Part shown: in pieces, positions 50,255 to 61,842 of the stretch
Position numbering within the stretch: the first letter of the stretch is position 1
How the letters are laid out: the number at the start of each line of letters is the position of its first letter
Assembly: GCA_021295955.1 (NCBI GenBank)
Contig: JAGWBJ010000006.1
Span: 19,016 to 83,015 of the forward strand
From: Dehalococcoidia bacterium
GTDB lineage: Bacteria > Chloroflexota > Dehalococcoidia > Lucifugimonadales > JAGWBF01
DNA length: 64,000 nucleotides
Reading direction: 5' to 3'
The notes under the pieces: model-generated
Seen by the model: only the letters and a program-made list of their open reading frames with translations
What the model was told of the DNA's origin: nothing
Databases searched by the model: none
Translations under genes and position numbers: made by a program

Positions 50255-51053
50255 GAGCATCATCGGAGAAGTCTTGGGCGAACCTGCGGCGCGCCAGCGG
50301 AGTCCAGCCACTGCGGGATACCTCTGCCCGTTCATCAACAGCGAATGTACCAAACGCGGACATCGTCGGAAGGGACCTTATCCGGTTTGCTCGGTATGGC
50401 ACTCAGTTAAGTCACCTCGTTTGATGGCGACCTGCCCCCAGCGGTTCTATCAGGTTGACGTCGTAGCAGACGTGGTGGCGCACTGCTGGCCTGGACCACC
50501 TCCGAAGAATCCACGCTTTGCCCCGGAAGTCTCTATGGATAAGTTTGGGACGGTGGACCTCGTAGTAGCTGACTTGGACGATGAAGCTAGGCAGATCAAA
50601 GAGTTTGTCAGTGTTGAACTTCAGGCCGTTGATCTCGGTGGTACCGTACAACCGGCGTATTCCGCCTTGTTGAACCACGAACTGATTGTAGAAACGACCT
50701 ACGGTGTGAATTGGGCAAATGTGCGGAAGCGATACATGGACCAGTTAGTCGCGAAGAGCTTTTATCACAACCGCTGGGGGACCCGCATAGTGGCCGTGAT
50801 GCAGACGCCCCTATATGACTACTTGCAGAGGCACATAAAATTTGACGAGTTGGCAACCGGCCCGGGGACCGTTGTGGACGTGTTCTTCCTGCTTTACGAC
50901 TTTGTGGAAGGGACGGGGCCGGATGAGACCCATACGCTTGTTTTCGACCGCGTGGTTGGAACTAGCCACAGCAGCTTGATGACGCACACGCTATACCAGA
51001 ATCCACCGACCAAAAAGGTATTTGCCGCGCGGATCCTTGAACGCCTACAATAG
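50238..51053 (+). CDS. NotI-like type II restriction endonuclease
   Basis: 271 residues from TTG 50238, overlapping the methyltransferase. The N-terminus has YLCPFINSECTKRGHRRKGP and YPVCSVW, with cysteines at about 30, 37, 51 and 66; NotI is known to bind iron through such a Cys4 site. The nuclease core then shows VSMDKFGTVDLVVAD and FVSVELQAVD, matching the D...ExQ variant of the PD-(D/E)xK site used by NotI. NotI cuts GCGGCCGC; specificity here is not proven. The window contains GCGGCCGC sites (for example near 60235 and 62567), so host DNA would need protection by the adjacent methyltransferase. Confidence 0.8.
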   Translation: MKAAPESIIGEVLGEPAARQRSPATAGYLCPFINSECTKRGHRRKGPYPVCSVWHSVKSPRLMATCPQRFYQVDVVADVVAHCWPGPPPKNPRFAPEVSMDKFGTVDLVVADLDDEARQIKEFVSVELQAVDLGGTVQPAYSALLNHELIVETTYGVNWANVRKRYMDQLVAKSFYHNRWGTRIVAVMQTPLYDYLQRHIKFDELATGPGTVVDVFFLLYDFVEGTGPDETHTLVFDRVVGTSHSSLMTHTLYQNPPTKKVFAARILERLQ

Positions 51054-51077
51054 GCTGCGGGGTACCAATCGCGAAGC

Positions 51078-51592
51078 TTAAAGCGCCTTGGCGGTATGAG
51101 CAAGCGATCGGTCGCCGGATTCTGGTTTCACCAACCTTCTGAGCCCACTTACTCTATTGCCAACCTCGTCCGCTACTATCTCTGGCTTCACATGCGACCA
51201 AAACCGTTGTCGACCTTCCGGTCCCTTTCGACGTTTCCTGTCAACTTCGAACTCCAATAGGCGACGTTCGAACGTGGAATGTGTCCGTGCTCGGGACAAC
51301 TATGCCAAAAGCAACCATCGATAAACACCGCTAACCGCAAACGCGGGAACGCGACATCTATCGTGCTTCGAGCCCCGGCGAATTCGATGGCAAACGATTT
51401 CCGGAAGCGCAGGCCTCGGCGGTGAAGAAGGCGCCTCGCCTCAACCTCAGGTTTGGTGTCCCTAGACTTGTTGCTGCGCATTGAACGTGTGACGGCTTGA
51501 CTTCTCGGGTTTGGGTACGGCACTAGTCCAGACTTGGTTCGAATAGTATGCGCATGATTCGTTGTCATGGTGGGTGCGTCAACAATAGTCAC
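51078..51592 (-). pseudogene. vsr: Vsr-like mismatch endonuclease, frameshifted with internal deletion
   Basis: Vsr nicks T:G mismatches that arise from deamination of 5-methylcytosine, and usually accompanies an m5C methyltransferase. The first frame holds the N-terminal and active-site part: RSMRSNKSRDTKPEVEARRL and IDVAFPRLRLAVFIDGCFWHSCPEH, up to NVERDRKVDN and TGA 51190-51188. The C-terminal part, RFWSHVKPEIVADEV, continues in another frame. The segment in between that normally reads about R...L...GWxVLR is missing, so there is both a deletion of roughly 10-13 codons and a frameshift. The start is GTG 51592 or ATG 51568. Confidence 0.75.
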
Positions 51593-52125
51593 ACATCGAG
51601 AACAGGCCTCCTCGACTAGTCCTGTCCGATTGTACCAGAATCTTTCAACTCCCGCGGAAGTTGGGTGTCACCCCTAGGTTCCTGCCTGCGCTAATGACAC
51701 CTCTCTCTTGACAGGCCCAACCCGCGTTCCTCAGACTAATATCATATTTGCGCCACGCCAACGGCCAGGCCCCCCCTCGACGGCCGTTTCCAACGAGGCG
51801 TTGGAGGCTTTCGCACCCGTGGCCGATTCGTCCCAACTGAGGGACGATTCCTTCCCGGCTCGCCCGGCCTCCCCAAGGAGGCCCCCCGCCAACCCGGCCA
51901 CTACGTCGGAATGGGAGAAAACGAGAGAGAATGAGAGTACAATCGAAAAGTACGGGAATGACTTTTCCCCGCCCAATCCCATGTTGTGCGGCCCCTTTCA
52001 AGACCAGGTATGGTATACCCAAAAACATGAACAGAGTGTATAATGGATTCTAATATTCCAACCAGATTTCCAGATTTTCTGTTCATCGCCGGGCGCAATT
52101 GTCCTAGGGTAGTACGGGGGGGTAG
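51593..52125. other. Gene-free AT-richer interval between Vsr remnant and gyrB
   Basis: No frame here resembles a protein. It probably marks the right edge of the transferred restriction-modification segment. It holds two promoter-like sequences pointing to gyrB: TACAAT near 51936 and TATAAT at 52039. No DnaA-box cluster (TTATCCACA-type) was found in it. Confidence 0.5.
52039..52044 (+). promoter_or_regulatory. -10 element of gyrB
   Basis: GAGTGTATAATGGATT provides TATAAT 81 bases before ATG 52126. No consensus -35 box is seen 17 bases upstream. Confidence 0.55.
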
Positions 52126-54060
<1,935 letters not shown>

Positions 54061-54135
54061 CCCTATCCCTCCCGGCCGTATCCCTCCCGGGAGCTGGCGC
54101 CTCCGGCGTCCATTCGAATCGAGGAGCCCCTAACC

Positions 54136-54795
54136 ATGGACGAGACCCGCCTTGCGGACGAGGCCCCCGCCGCCGCTCTCTTCCCCCAGTTCGAGTCCCG
54201 CGTCTACGACATGTTCGCAGCCGAGGTGGCCGGCCTTACCGAAGCCCAGCTTGACTTCGAGTCCGACCGGTGGGAGTGGAGCAGGTGGAGCATCAGGCGC
54301 AACGTGAGCCACGTTGCGTCGGGCGACTTCCGGTGGCTGGTCCTGCGATGGGGGGACGTGCTGTTCCCGGAGGGCCTCCCCAGCCTGGGCGACCTGGATG
54401 ACCCGGAGGCTTACAGCGGCCGGGTGCTGAGGGAGGACAGGTACTGGGCCATGGACGACGTTCTCGGCGTCCTGCGAAGGGGCCTGGACCTGTGCGTCTC
54501 CGTGCTCGCCAGGGAGACCGTGGCCTCCCTCCGGTCCAAGGAGATCACTACGGACAACACCCCCCAGTGGAGGCTCTTCACCCAGGCCCATCCCACGGGC
54601 ATGCGGCCCGATACCGAGGACGACTCCGTGTGCCACATGACGCTGGAGGCCACTTTCCGGCACAGGTGGTTCGAGCACACGACCCACCTGTACAACGTGC
54701 AGCGCTTGAAGAGGGCCCAGGGGCTGACGCCCGCCGTCGAGATACCCATGGAGGGCTACTGGGCGCTGCCGGCCTGGGACCGGAGCGAACCCTAG
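54136..54795 (+). CDS. DinB/DUF664-like four-helix protein
   Basis: 219 residues. DWEWS-type helix WEWSRWSIRRNVSHVASGD carries the first His of the usual DinB triad, and FRHRWFEHTTHLYNVQRLKRA the other two (EH...H). The family includes metal-dependent thiol transferases (bacillithiol, mycothiol), but the specific reaction is not evident. It lies 75 bases after gyrB, separated by a duplicated TATCCCTCCCGG sequence. Cytoplasmic. Confidence 0.75.
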   Translation: MDETRLADEAPAAALFPQFESRVYDMFAAEVAGLTEAQLDFESDRWEWSRWSIRRNVSHVASGDFRWLVLRWGDVLFPEGLPSLGDLDDPEAYSGRVLREDRYWAMDDVLGVLRRGLDLCVSVLARETVASLRSKEITTDNTPQWRLFTQAHPTGMRPDTEDDSVCHMTLEATFRHRWFEHTTHLYNVQRLKRAQGLTPAVEIPMEGYWALPAWDRSEP

Positions 54796-54823
54796 GCCGG
54801 TCCGCCGCGGGGAGGGACGGGAG

Positions 54824-55384
54824 TCAGCCCTGTACGGGCCTCACCTGCCCCTGAGGGTCCGCTACCAGGAGACACTCGAAGTCGTAGCCCCTGATCCGCA
54901 GCTCGTCGCTGCCCCCCTGGCGGCGGTCCAGCACCGCCATGACCTTCACCACCCGGCAGTCCGCTTCCTCCGCAGCCTCGATGGCGTGGAACAGGGTGCC
55001 TCCCGTGGAGCACACGTCGTCGACGATGACCACCCTGCTGCCCGGGACCAAGGGGCCCTCGATCTGCTGTCGAGTGCCGTGGGACTTGGCGTCGCCCCGG
55101 ACTATGAACGCGGGGACCGGGGTGCCCTCCACGTGGCTGGTCAGCGCCACCGCCGAGACCACCGGGTCCGCTCCCAGGGTCGGACCTCCGATGGCGTCGA
55201 CCCTGGCCTCCAGGACCTTGGGCAGCAGGGCCTTGCCGATCAGATAGGCGCCCTCGGGGTCCAGGCTGAGCAGCCGGCCGTCGAAGTAGTAGCGGCTCCG
55301 CTGTCCGGAGGTCAGGATGAACTCGCCGTACGTCAGCGCTCCCTTTTCCAGGGCCCGCTCCAACAACCGCTCCACAACGTTCAC
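54824..55384 (-). CDS. pyrE: Orotate phosphoribosyltransferase
   Basis: 186 residues from GTG 55384, with AGGAGG eight bases upstream; the ORF-track start is inside nadD. Pyrimidine synthesis: orotate plus PRPP to OMP. The PRPP-binding motif is RVVIVDDVCSTGGT; GEFILTSGQRSRYYFDGRLL is the family N-terminus and GGPTLGADPV follows. Four bases separate it from the nadD stop, so it is the last gene of an obgE-nadD-pyrE operon. Confidence 0.95.
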   Translation of the reverse strand: MNVVERLLERALEKGALTYGEFILTSGQRSRYYFDGRLLSLDPEGAYLIGKALLPKVLEARVDAIGGPTLGADPVVSAVALTSHVEGTPVPAFIVRGDAKSHGTRQQIEGPLVPGSRVVIVDDVCSTGGTLFHAIEAAEEADCRVVKVMAVLDRRQGGSDELRIRGYDFECLLVADPQGQVRPVQG

Positions 55385-55388
55385 CGCC

Positions 55389-55997
55389 TCACTCCTCCTG
55401 ACGATATAGTCCGTACCGCTCGATGTATTCCACCACCGCCTCGGGGACCATGTACCGGATGGACCACCCCCTGGCGGCCCGCCGGCGTATCTCGGTGCTG
55501 CTGACTCCGACAGCCGGTCCCTCCAGGAACACCGTCCTGGCCGAGGCCCCGGCACTCAACGACCCCAGCCCGCTTCCCTCCCGGTCATCGTATCCGACCC
55601 GGGGAGCCACCACCAGCCTGCACAGCTCCAACATGCGGGCGGGGTCCCTCCACTCGTGAAGGTCCTTCAGTAGGTCGGCCCCCAGGATGAAGTGCAGGTC
55701 GTCATCCTTGTGGCCTCCGGCTTTCAGGGCCTCCAGGGTATCCACCGTGTAGCTGGGGCCGTCCCTGTCCACCTCCAGAGCGTCGGCGCGGAAGAAGGGG
55801 TTGGACCCGATGGCAAGGCGCACCATATTCAGGCGGTGCGCCCCGGAAGCCATTACCCCGTCGGGCTTCATCCAGGGCTGTCCCGTGGGTATGAACACCA
55901 CCTCCTCCAGGCCCAGGGCCTGGCGGGCTTCCTCGGCCACCAGCAGATGGCCGAGGTGTATGGGGTCCATCGTGCCGCCCATGAGTCCCACTCGCAT
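55389..55997 (-). CDS. nadD: Nicotinate-nucleotide adenylyltransferase
   Basis: 202 residues from ATG 55997, two bases after the obgE stop. NAD synthesis: adenylates nicotinate mononucleotide. Nucleotidyltransferase motif GGTMDPIHLGHLLVAEEA, then VVFIPTGQPWMKPDG, ILGADLLKDLHEWRD and the C-terminal VSSTEIRRRAARGWSIRYMVP (ISSTxIR-type motif). Second gene of the operon. Confidence 0.96.
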   Translation of the reverse strand: MRVGLMGGTMDPIHLGHLLVAEEARQALGLEEVVFIPTGQPWMKPDGVMASGAHRLNMVRLAIGSNPFFRADALEVDRDGPSYTVDTLEALKAGGHKDDDLHFILGADLLKDLHEWRDPARMLELCRLVVAPRVGYDDREGSGLGSLSAGASARTVFLEGPAVGVSSTEIRRRAARGWSIRYMVPEAVVEYIERYGLYRQEE

Positions 55998-55999
55998 GG

Positions 56000-57568
<1,569 letters not shown>

Positions 57569-58909
57569 CTACCCCAGGATCGCTTCCTTGATGGCCAGGA
57601 GGTCTTTCTGGAGCTGTGGGTCCTTGCCGATGGAGGACTCGACCTTCGCCACCCCCGCGATGACGGTGGAGTGGGCGCGCCCGCCCAGGAGACGGCCGAT
57701 ATCGGTGTCCTTCATGCCGGCGTCCCGCCTCAGTATGTACATGGCCACGTGCCTGGCCCGGGCTATGTTCTTCCTACGGGTGGTGCCCGACAGGTCCTGG
57801 GCGGCTACGCGGTAATGGCGGGCCACCTCCTCGACCACGGCGTCCGGGTCCATGTGGCCGGGAGAGGGTTGGTAGAGCAGGTCTGCCAGGGCCTGGGATG
57901 CCAGGCTCGTGGTGACGGGGCCGTTGTGGAGCCTGGAGAGGGCCAGGATGCGGTTCAAGCTGCCTTCCAGCTCTCGCACGTTGTGCCGGACCACCCGGGC
58001 GACCAGCTCCATGACCTCCTCCTCCAGGGAGAGCCGTAGCTCCCCGGCCTTTCGCCTGAGGATGGCCATGCGGGTCTCCAGGTCCGGGGGCTGTATGTCG
58101 GCCACGAGGCCCCACACGAACCTGGACCGCAGACGGGCCTCCAGGGAGCTCAGGGCCTTGGGAGGCTTGTCCGAGGTGAGGACGACCTGGCGGTTGGCGT
58201 TGTGGAGCTCGTTGAAGGTGTGGAAGAAGGCGTCCTGGGTCTGCTCCTTGCCGTCGATGAACTGGATGTCGTCAATGAGCAGGACCTGGGTGTCCCGGTA
58301 CTTGCTGCGAAACTCCTCGGTGGTCCGGTTCCTTATGGAGCCGATGAACTCGTTGGTGAACTGCTCGCAGGTGGCGTACCTGAAGCTGACCCCGTTGGAC
58401 GCGCAGGTGTGGGCAATGGCGTGGAGCAGGTGGGTCTTTCCCAGGCCCACGCCCGAGTGTATGAACAGGGGGTTGTAGGTCTGCCCGGGCGCTTCGGCCA
58501 CCGCCCGGGCGGCGGTGTCCGGCAGACGGTTGGAGGTCCCGACGACGAAGCGGCTGAAGGTGTAGTTGGAGTTGAGCACGTGCAGCCGGGCGCCGGAAGA
58601 CGAAGGCCCGGTGGGTTCGCTCGGTTCAGCAGGCCGCCCGTCTGCGGGCGGCCCGTCGCGGCCTACCTGCAACCGGACATCCACCGAGTAGCCCAGGACT
58701 TTGCGGGCCGTCGCCACGATGGTCGGATACATGCGGCGCTCCAGCCATTCGAGGGCGAAGGGCGTGGGCGCCGTCACGTACAGCACGTCATCGGTCCAGG
58801 AGACCGCAGCGGTTCCCCGTAACCACGTATCGTAGACGGGTCGGGGGACCTGTAGCTGAAGGTCCCCGAGCACCGCCCTCCAGACCTCGGATGCGCGTAG
58901 CTCCGTCAT
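57569..58909 (-). CDS. dnaA: Chromosomal replication initiator DnaA
   Basis: 446 residues from ATG 58909 (the ORF-track start is TTG 58921). Domain I LRASEVWRAVLGDLQLQVPRPVYDTWL; short linker; AAA+ domain with NYTFSRFVVGTSNRLP, Walker A HSGVGLGKTHLL, Walker B VLLIDDIQFIDGKEQTQ; C-terminal helix-turn-helix RKNIARARHVAMYILRR and the signature GRLLGGRAHSTVIAGV for DnaA-box binding. dnaN and recF, the usual neighbours, are not adjacent; gyrB is 3.5 kb away. Confidence 0.98.
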   Translation of the reverse strand: MTELRASEVWRAVLGDLQLQVPRPVYDTWLRGTAAVSWTDDVLYVTAPTPFALEWLERRMYPTIVATARKVLGYSVDVRLQVGRDGPPADGRPAEPSEPTGPSSSGARLHVLNSNYTFSRFVVGTSNRLPDTAARAVAEAPGQTYNPLFIHSGVGLGKTHLLHAIAHTCASNGVSFRYATCEQFTNEFIGSIRNRTTEEFRSKYRDTQVLLIDDIQFIDGKEQTQDAFFHTFNELHNANRQVVLTSDKPPKALSSLEARLRSRFVWGLVADIQPPDLETRMAILRRKAGELRLSLEEEVMELVARVVRHNVRELEGSLNRILALSRLHNGPVTTSLASQALADLLYQPSPGHMDPDAVVEEVARHYRVAAQDLSGTTRRKNIARARHVAMYILRRDAGMKDTDIGRLLGGRAHSTVIAGVAKVESSIGKDPQLQKDLLAIKEAILG

Positions 58910-59342
58910 TGACCCACCCAAAGGGAAATCGGCAGCCGGGGCGACGTCAACGGCCGACGCCTGGGAGTAAGCTCGGAAGTGCCTGGATCAGGGGTTTCCT
59001 CTGACAACCGCCCCACCCACAGTCCAGCCCATCACCTCCGGGTCTGGGGCCGTTGCCCCGGAGGTCGGCCGGGAGTCGAACCGCTGAAAAGCCTAGCAGG
59101 GGGTAAGGCGGCGTTGTCAAGGCGGGTCTTGCGGAATTTTCCGGGCTGGGGAAGATTGGTGAGCGATTATAGCAATAGTCTAAGACAACGACTAGCCTTC
59201 CTTTAGCACGGCAGTGCTATCTTGGCGGAAATCGTTACACTGCCAAGGGACGATGAGTCGCTATGCTATAATGCTCCATCCTGCCCGATTACCTAATCCT
59301 CTGGCCCCAAGGGTGGGGACCAGCGAAATACCGAGGCCGCCT
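58910..59342. other. Divergent intergenic region between dnaA and fmt
   Basis: No gene supported (ORFs here lack protein character). Holds a possible dnaA promoter (TTGACA at 59115-59120 and TAGGCT at 59090-59095 on the minus strand, 19-base spacer), a hairpin AGCAC-GGCA-GTGCT (59205-59218), a longer inverted repeat CTTGGC...GCCAAG (59220-59247), and the fmt -10 box. Confidence 0.4.
59267..59272 (+). promoter_or_regulatory. -10 element (TGCTATAAT) of fmt
   Basis: GCTATGCTATAATGCTCC is an extended -10 box 71 bases before ATG 59343. Confidence 0.6.
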
Positions 59343-60293
59343 ATGAGGATCGTGTTCATGGGGTCCTCCCAGGACTCCATCCCAGTGCTCGAAGCGCTCC
59401 TGGCCGCCGGGGCGCAGCTCGCCGGCGTCTACTGCCAGCCGGACAAGCCCGCCGGTCGGGGACGCGCTGCCCGGGCCCCCGCCATCAAGACCTTCGCCCA
59501 AGACAGGAGTATCGACGTCTATCAGCCTACGTCCCTGCGGCGGGAGGCCGCCCGTCGGGAGATGGAGTCCCTGGAGCCCGAGGTGGCCGTGGTGGCCGCC
59601 TACGGCAAGATACTGCCCCGGGATGTCCTGGAGGTCCCCAAGCACGGCTGCGTCAACATCCATCCGTCCCTTCTCCCGAGGCATCGTGGGCCTTCTCCCG
59701 TGTCCACAGCCATTCTACGGGGCGACCAGGTTACCGGGACCACCGTCATGCTGATGGACGACGGGATGGACACCGGGCCGGTCCTCGCCAGCCGGGAGGT
59801 GCCGATAGGCCACGGGGACACGACGGCCGGTCTCACGCCGGCCCTCTTCCGGCTCGGAGGGGAGCTGTTGGTGGAGGTCCTTCCCCTCTGGGTCCAGGGG
59901 AAGGTAACGCCCCGGCCCCAGGACGGCTCCCAGGCTACCTCGACCAGGAAGCTGGAGAAGGCCGACGGTGAGGCGCGGTGGGAGCTGACCGCCGGGGATC
60001 TGCACCGGATGGTCCGAGCGTACACGCCCTGGCCGGGCCTCTTTACCCGGTGGAGGGGCAAGCTGCTCAAGATACTGGAGGCGGCGCCCGTGCAGACCGG
60101 AGTCGCCCCGGCCGGGGAGCCCGGCGAGCCCGGGCAGGTGTTGGCAATGGACGCGTCCGGCGGTGCCGGCGTCGTCACCGGATGCGGGCTCCTGCGTCTG
60201 GAGAGGCTGCAGTTGGAGGGAAAGAGGCCGGCCGCGGCCGCCGAGTTCATACGGGGGTACCCGGACTTCCAGGGGTCCAGGCTGCCCAGCTAG
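59343..60293 (+). CDS. fmt: Methionyl-tRNA formyltransferase
   Basis: 316 residues from ATG 59343; the ORF-track start precedes the promoter. Formylates initiator Met-tRNA with 10-formyl-tetrahydrofolate. Family motifs: RIVFMGSSQDSIPVLEALLAAG, CQPDKPAGRG, the catalytic NIHPSLLPRHRGPSPV (Asn and His) and MDDGMDTGPVLA (Asp), then a C-terminal OB domain (LTAGDLHRMVRAYTPWPGLFT). def is not adjacent. Confidence 0.96.
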   Translation: MRIVFMGSSQDSIPVLEALLAAGAQLAGVYCQPDKPAGRGRAARAPAIKTFAQDRSIDVYQPTSLRREAARREMESLEPEVAVVAAYGKILPRDVLEVPKHGCVNIHPSLLPRHRGPSPVSTAILRGDQVTGTTVMLMDDGMDTGPVLASREVPIGHGDTTAGLTPALFRLGGELLVEVLPLWVQGKVTPRPQDGSQATSTRKLEKADGEARWELTAGDLHRMVRAYTPWPGLFTRWRGKLLKILEAAPVQTGVAPAGEPGEPGQVLAMDASGGAGVVTGCGLLRLERLQLEGKRPAAAAEFIRGYPDFQGSRLPS

Positions 60294-60303
60294 GGCTGGC
60301 CGG

Positions 60304-61074
60304 CTAGAACTGGACTTGGTGGACCACCTGGATCACGTGCCCATCTTCCAGGGAGGCGTATCGCTGGTCGGGCGCGTCGGGCTGCTGCAGGTGACGGCGG
60401 AAGATGTAGGTACAGAGGTCGGCGAGCTGGGTGCAGTGGGAGTCCTGGGTGCGGGCGAGGTAGGCGCTCTCGTGTACGGCGCCCGTGGGCAGATCGATCT
60501 CCGTCCTTAGGAGCCTTTGCATGACCTCCGCGCCCCCCGGAGTCGCGCGGTCCGATATGATGGTGGCGCGCTCTCCGATGTGTATCGGCGCGCCGCCTAT
60601 TAGCTCCTCCTGGGGCATGGCGGTCAGATTGAGCTCGTCCATGTACAGGTCCAGATAGTAGGCCAGTCGGGCGAACGCGGGCTCCCAGGGCTGGTTCCAA
60701 CGGGTGTTCTGCGGGTCCGTGCCCTCCAGGGCCGCGGCGAACTTCGCCTTGTCGACGTACATCACCAGCAGAGGAGTCTCGTGCAGGATCAGGATGTTGA
60801 GAAGGTCGTCGGTGAGCTCCGAGCGCCGGGCCTTGGGCCAGGAGCTGAAGGCGCCCTTCCCCTGCAGGAGGTGGCGGATGCTCAGCCGGCTGGGAACGTC
60901 CGCCGAGCCCAGCTCGTTGCCCAGATAGTGGCGGCAGACGGCGCGGAAGTCCTTGCGTATGGGCTCCCACCGACCCTCGTGGACCATGAGCCCCGCGTAC
61001 ACGTGGTGGGGCTGGCTGGGGTCGCTGGTGCTACGCCCCGTGTCCCCGGACTCGCTGGTGTACACAAAGTACAT
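60304..61074 (-). CDS. DUF3800-like protein
   Basis: 256 residues from ATG 61074; ORF-track extension overlaps the bL25 gene. The N-terminus YFVYTSESGDTG and the late THC-QLADLCTYIFRRHL segment match the DUF3800 pattern (DESGxxG ... QxADxxxY), with an RNase-H-like fold predicted for the family; here the first acidic residue is in TSESGD. Members are frequent near mobile elements or defence genes, but biochemical function is not established. It lies 14 bases downstream of the bL25 gene on the same strand. Confidence 0.75.
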   Translation of the reverse strand: MYFVYTSESGDTGRSTSDPSQPHHVYAGLMVHEGRWEPIRKDFRAVCRHYLGNELGSADVPSRLSIRHLLQGKGAFSSWPKARRSELTDDLLNILILHETPLLVMYVDKAKFAAALEGTDPQNTRWNQPWEPAFARLAYYLDLYMDELNLTAMPQEELIGGAPIHIGERATIISDRATPGGAEVMQRLLRTEIDLPTGAVHESAYLARTQDSHCTQLADLCTYIFRRHLQQPDAPDQRYASLEDGHVIQVVHQVQF

Positions 61075-61088
61075 ATGTGGCCGGTGGG

Positions 61089-61715
61089 CTAGCCGGCCTC
61101 TTCGCCCTCTTCCCCGGCCGGAGTCTCCTGTTCGGGTTCGGCTGCCGCCTCGGTGGCTGCAACCTCGATACGGGCCACCACCCCATCGGCGTCGCTGATC
61201 AGGATGGTGTCCTCGGGCAGGGCCATGTCTCCCGCGCGGACGACGCCGTCGGGCTCGGTGAGGGCCGAAAGGTCCACCACCAGCTCCGCGGGCATGGCCA
61301 GGGGCAGGGCCTCGACGACGACGCTGCGTAGCTGTTGGACCACCATGCCGTTGGCGAGTCTGGCGCCGGGGGAGTCGCCCGTCAGGGTGATGGGAACCTC
61401 GGCGGAGACCCTCTGGGTCGCCTCGGTCCTGAGGAAGTCCACGTGGACCAGGTCCCCGCGTATCGGGTCCCATTGCACCTCGCGGACGAAGGCCAGGTGC
61501 TCATCGTCGTCGCCTTCGATGGTCACCGTGACTGGGGTGTTCCCTCCGGCGAGGGTAAGGACCCTGACCAGGGTGGGCCTCTGGCACTGGAGGGTGCGCG
61601 AGGCGATGCCGGAGCCGTACAGATGGACGGGTATGGTCCCCGCCTGCCTGAGCCGCTTGACCTTCTTGCCGGTGGTCGTCCTGGGTTCCAGGACGAGGGT
61701 TATTCTGTCGGCCAC
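61089..61715 (-). CDS. rplY: 50S ribosomal protein bL25 (Ctc type)
   Basis: 208 residues: the long Ctc form. N-terminal 5S-rRNA-binding domain (RITLVLEPRTTTGKKVKRLRQAGTIPVHLYG) and the C-terminal TL5 domain (VHVDFLRTEATQRVSAEVPITLTGDSPGARLANG), then an acidic Glu/Ala tail. GAAGGAGACACC precedes the ATG. A consensus promoter is upstream (see next entry). The DUF3800 gene follows and may be read through. Confidence 0.95.
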   Translation of the reverse strand: MADRITLVLEPRTTTGKKVKRLRQAGTIPVHLYGSGIASRTLQCQRPTLVRVLTLAGGNTPVTVTIEGDDDEHLAFVREVQWDPIRGDLVHVDFLRTEATQRVSAEVPITLTGDSPGARLANGMVVQQLRSVVVEALPLAMPAELVVDLSALTEPDGVVRAGDMALPEDTILISDADGVVARIEVAATEAAAEPEQETPAGEEGEEAG

Positions 61716-61780
61716 GGTGTCTCCTTCGCGATGGCCTCCGAAACGCAGGCAGCCGGGGTTGCGGAGGGTGGGCGGCTGTC

Positions 61781-61810
61781 AGTATAGTTGGCGGGCCGCG
61801 CACGTGTCAA
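61781..61810 (-). promoter_or_regulatory. Sigma70-type promoter of the bL25 gene
   Basis: Minus strand TTGACA (61805-61810), an 18-base spacer, TATACT (61781-61786). This is the closest to consensus of the promoters noted. The -10 lies 66 bases before the bL25 ATG. Confidence 0.75.
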
Positions 61811-61842
61811 GGTTGGTAGACGCGGACGCGGCGGAGGGAGCT

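Noticed and set aside
54062-54095. Duplicated TATCCCTCCCGG after gyrB as a terminator
   Set aside because: Short direct repeat only; no convincing hairpin with a T-tract.
58910-59342. Possible replication origin next to dnaA
   Set aside because: No cluster of TTATCCACA-type boxes and no AT-rich unwinding element could be seen here or beside gyrB.
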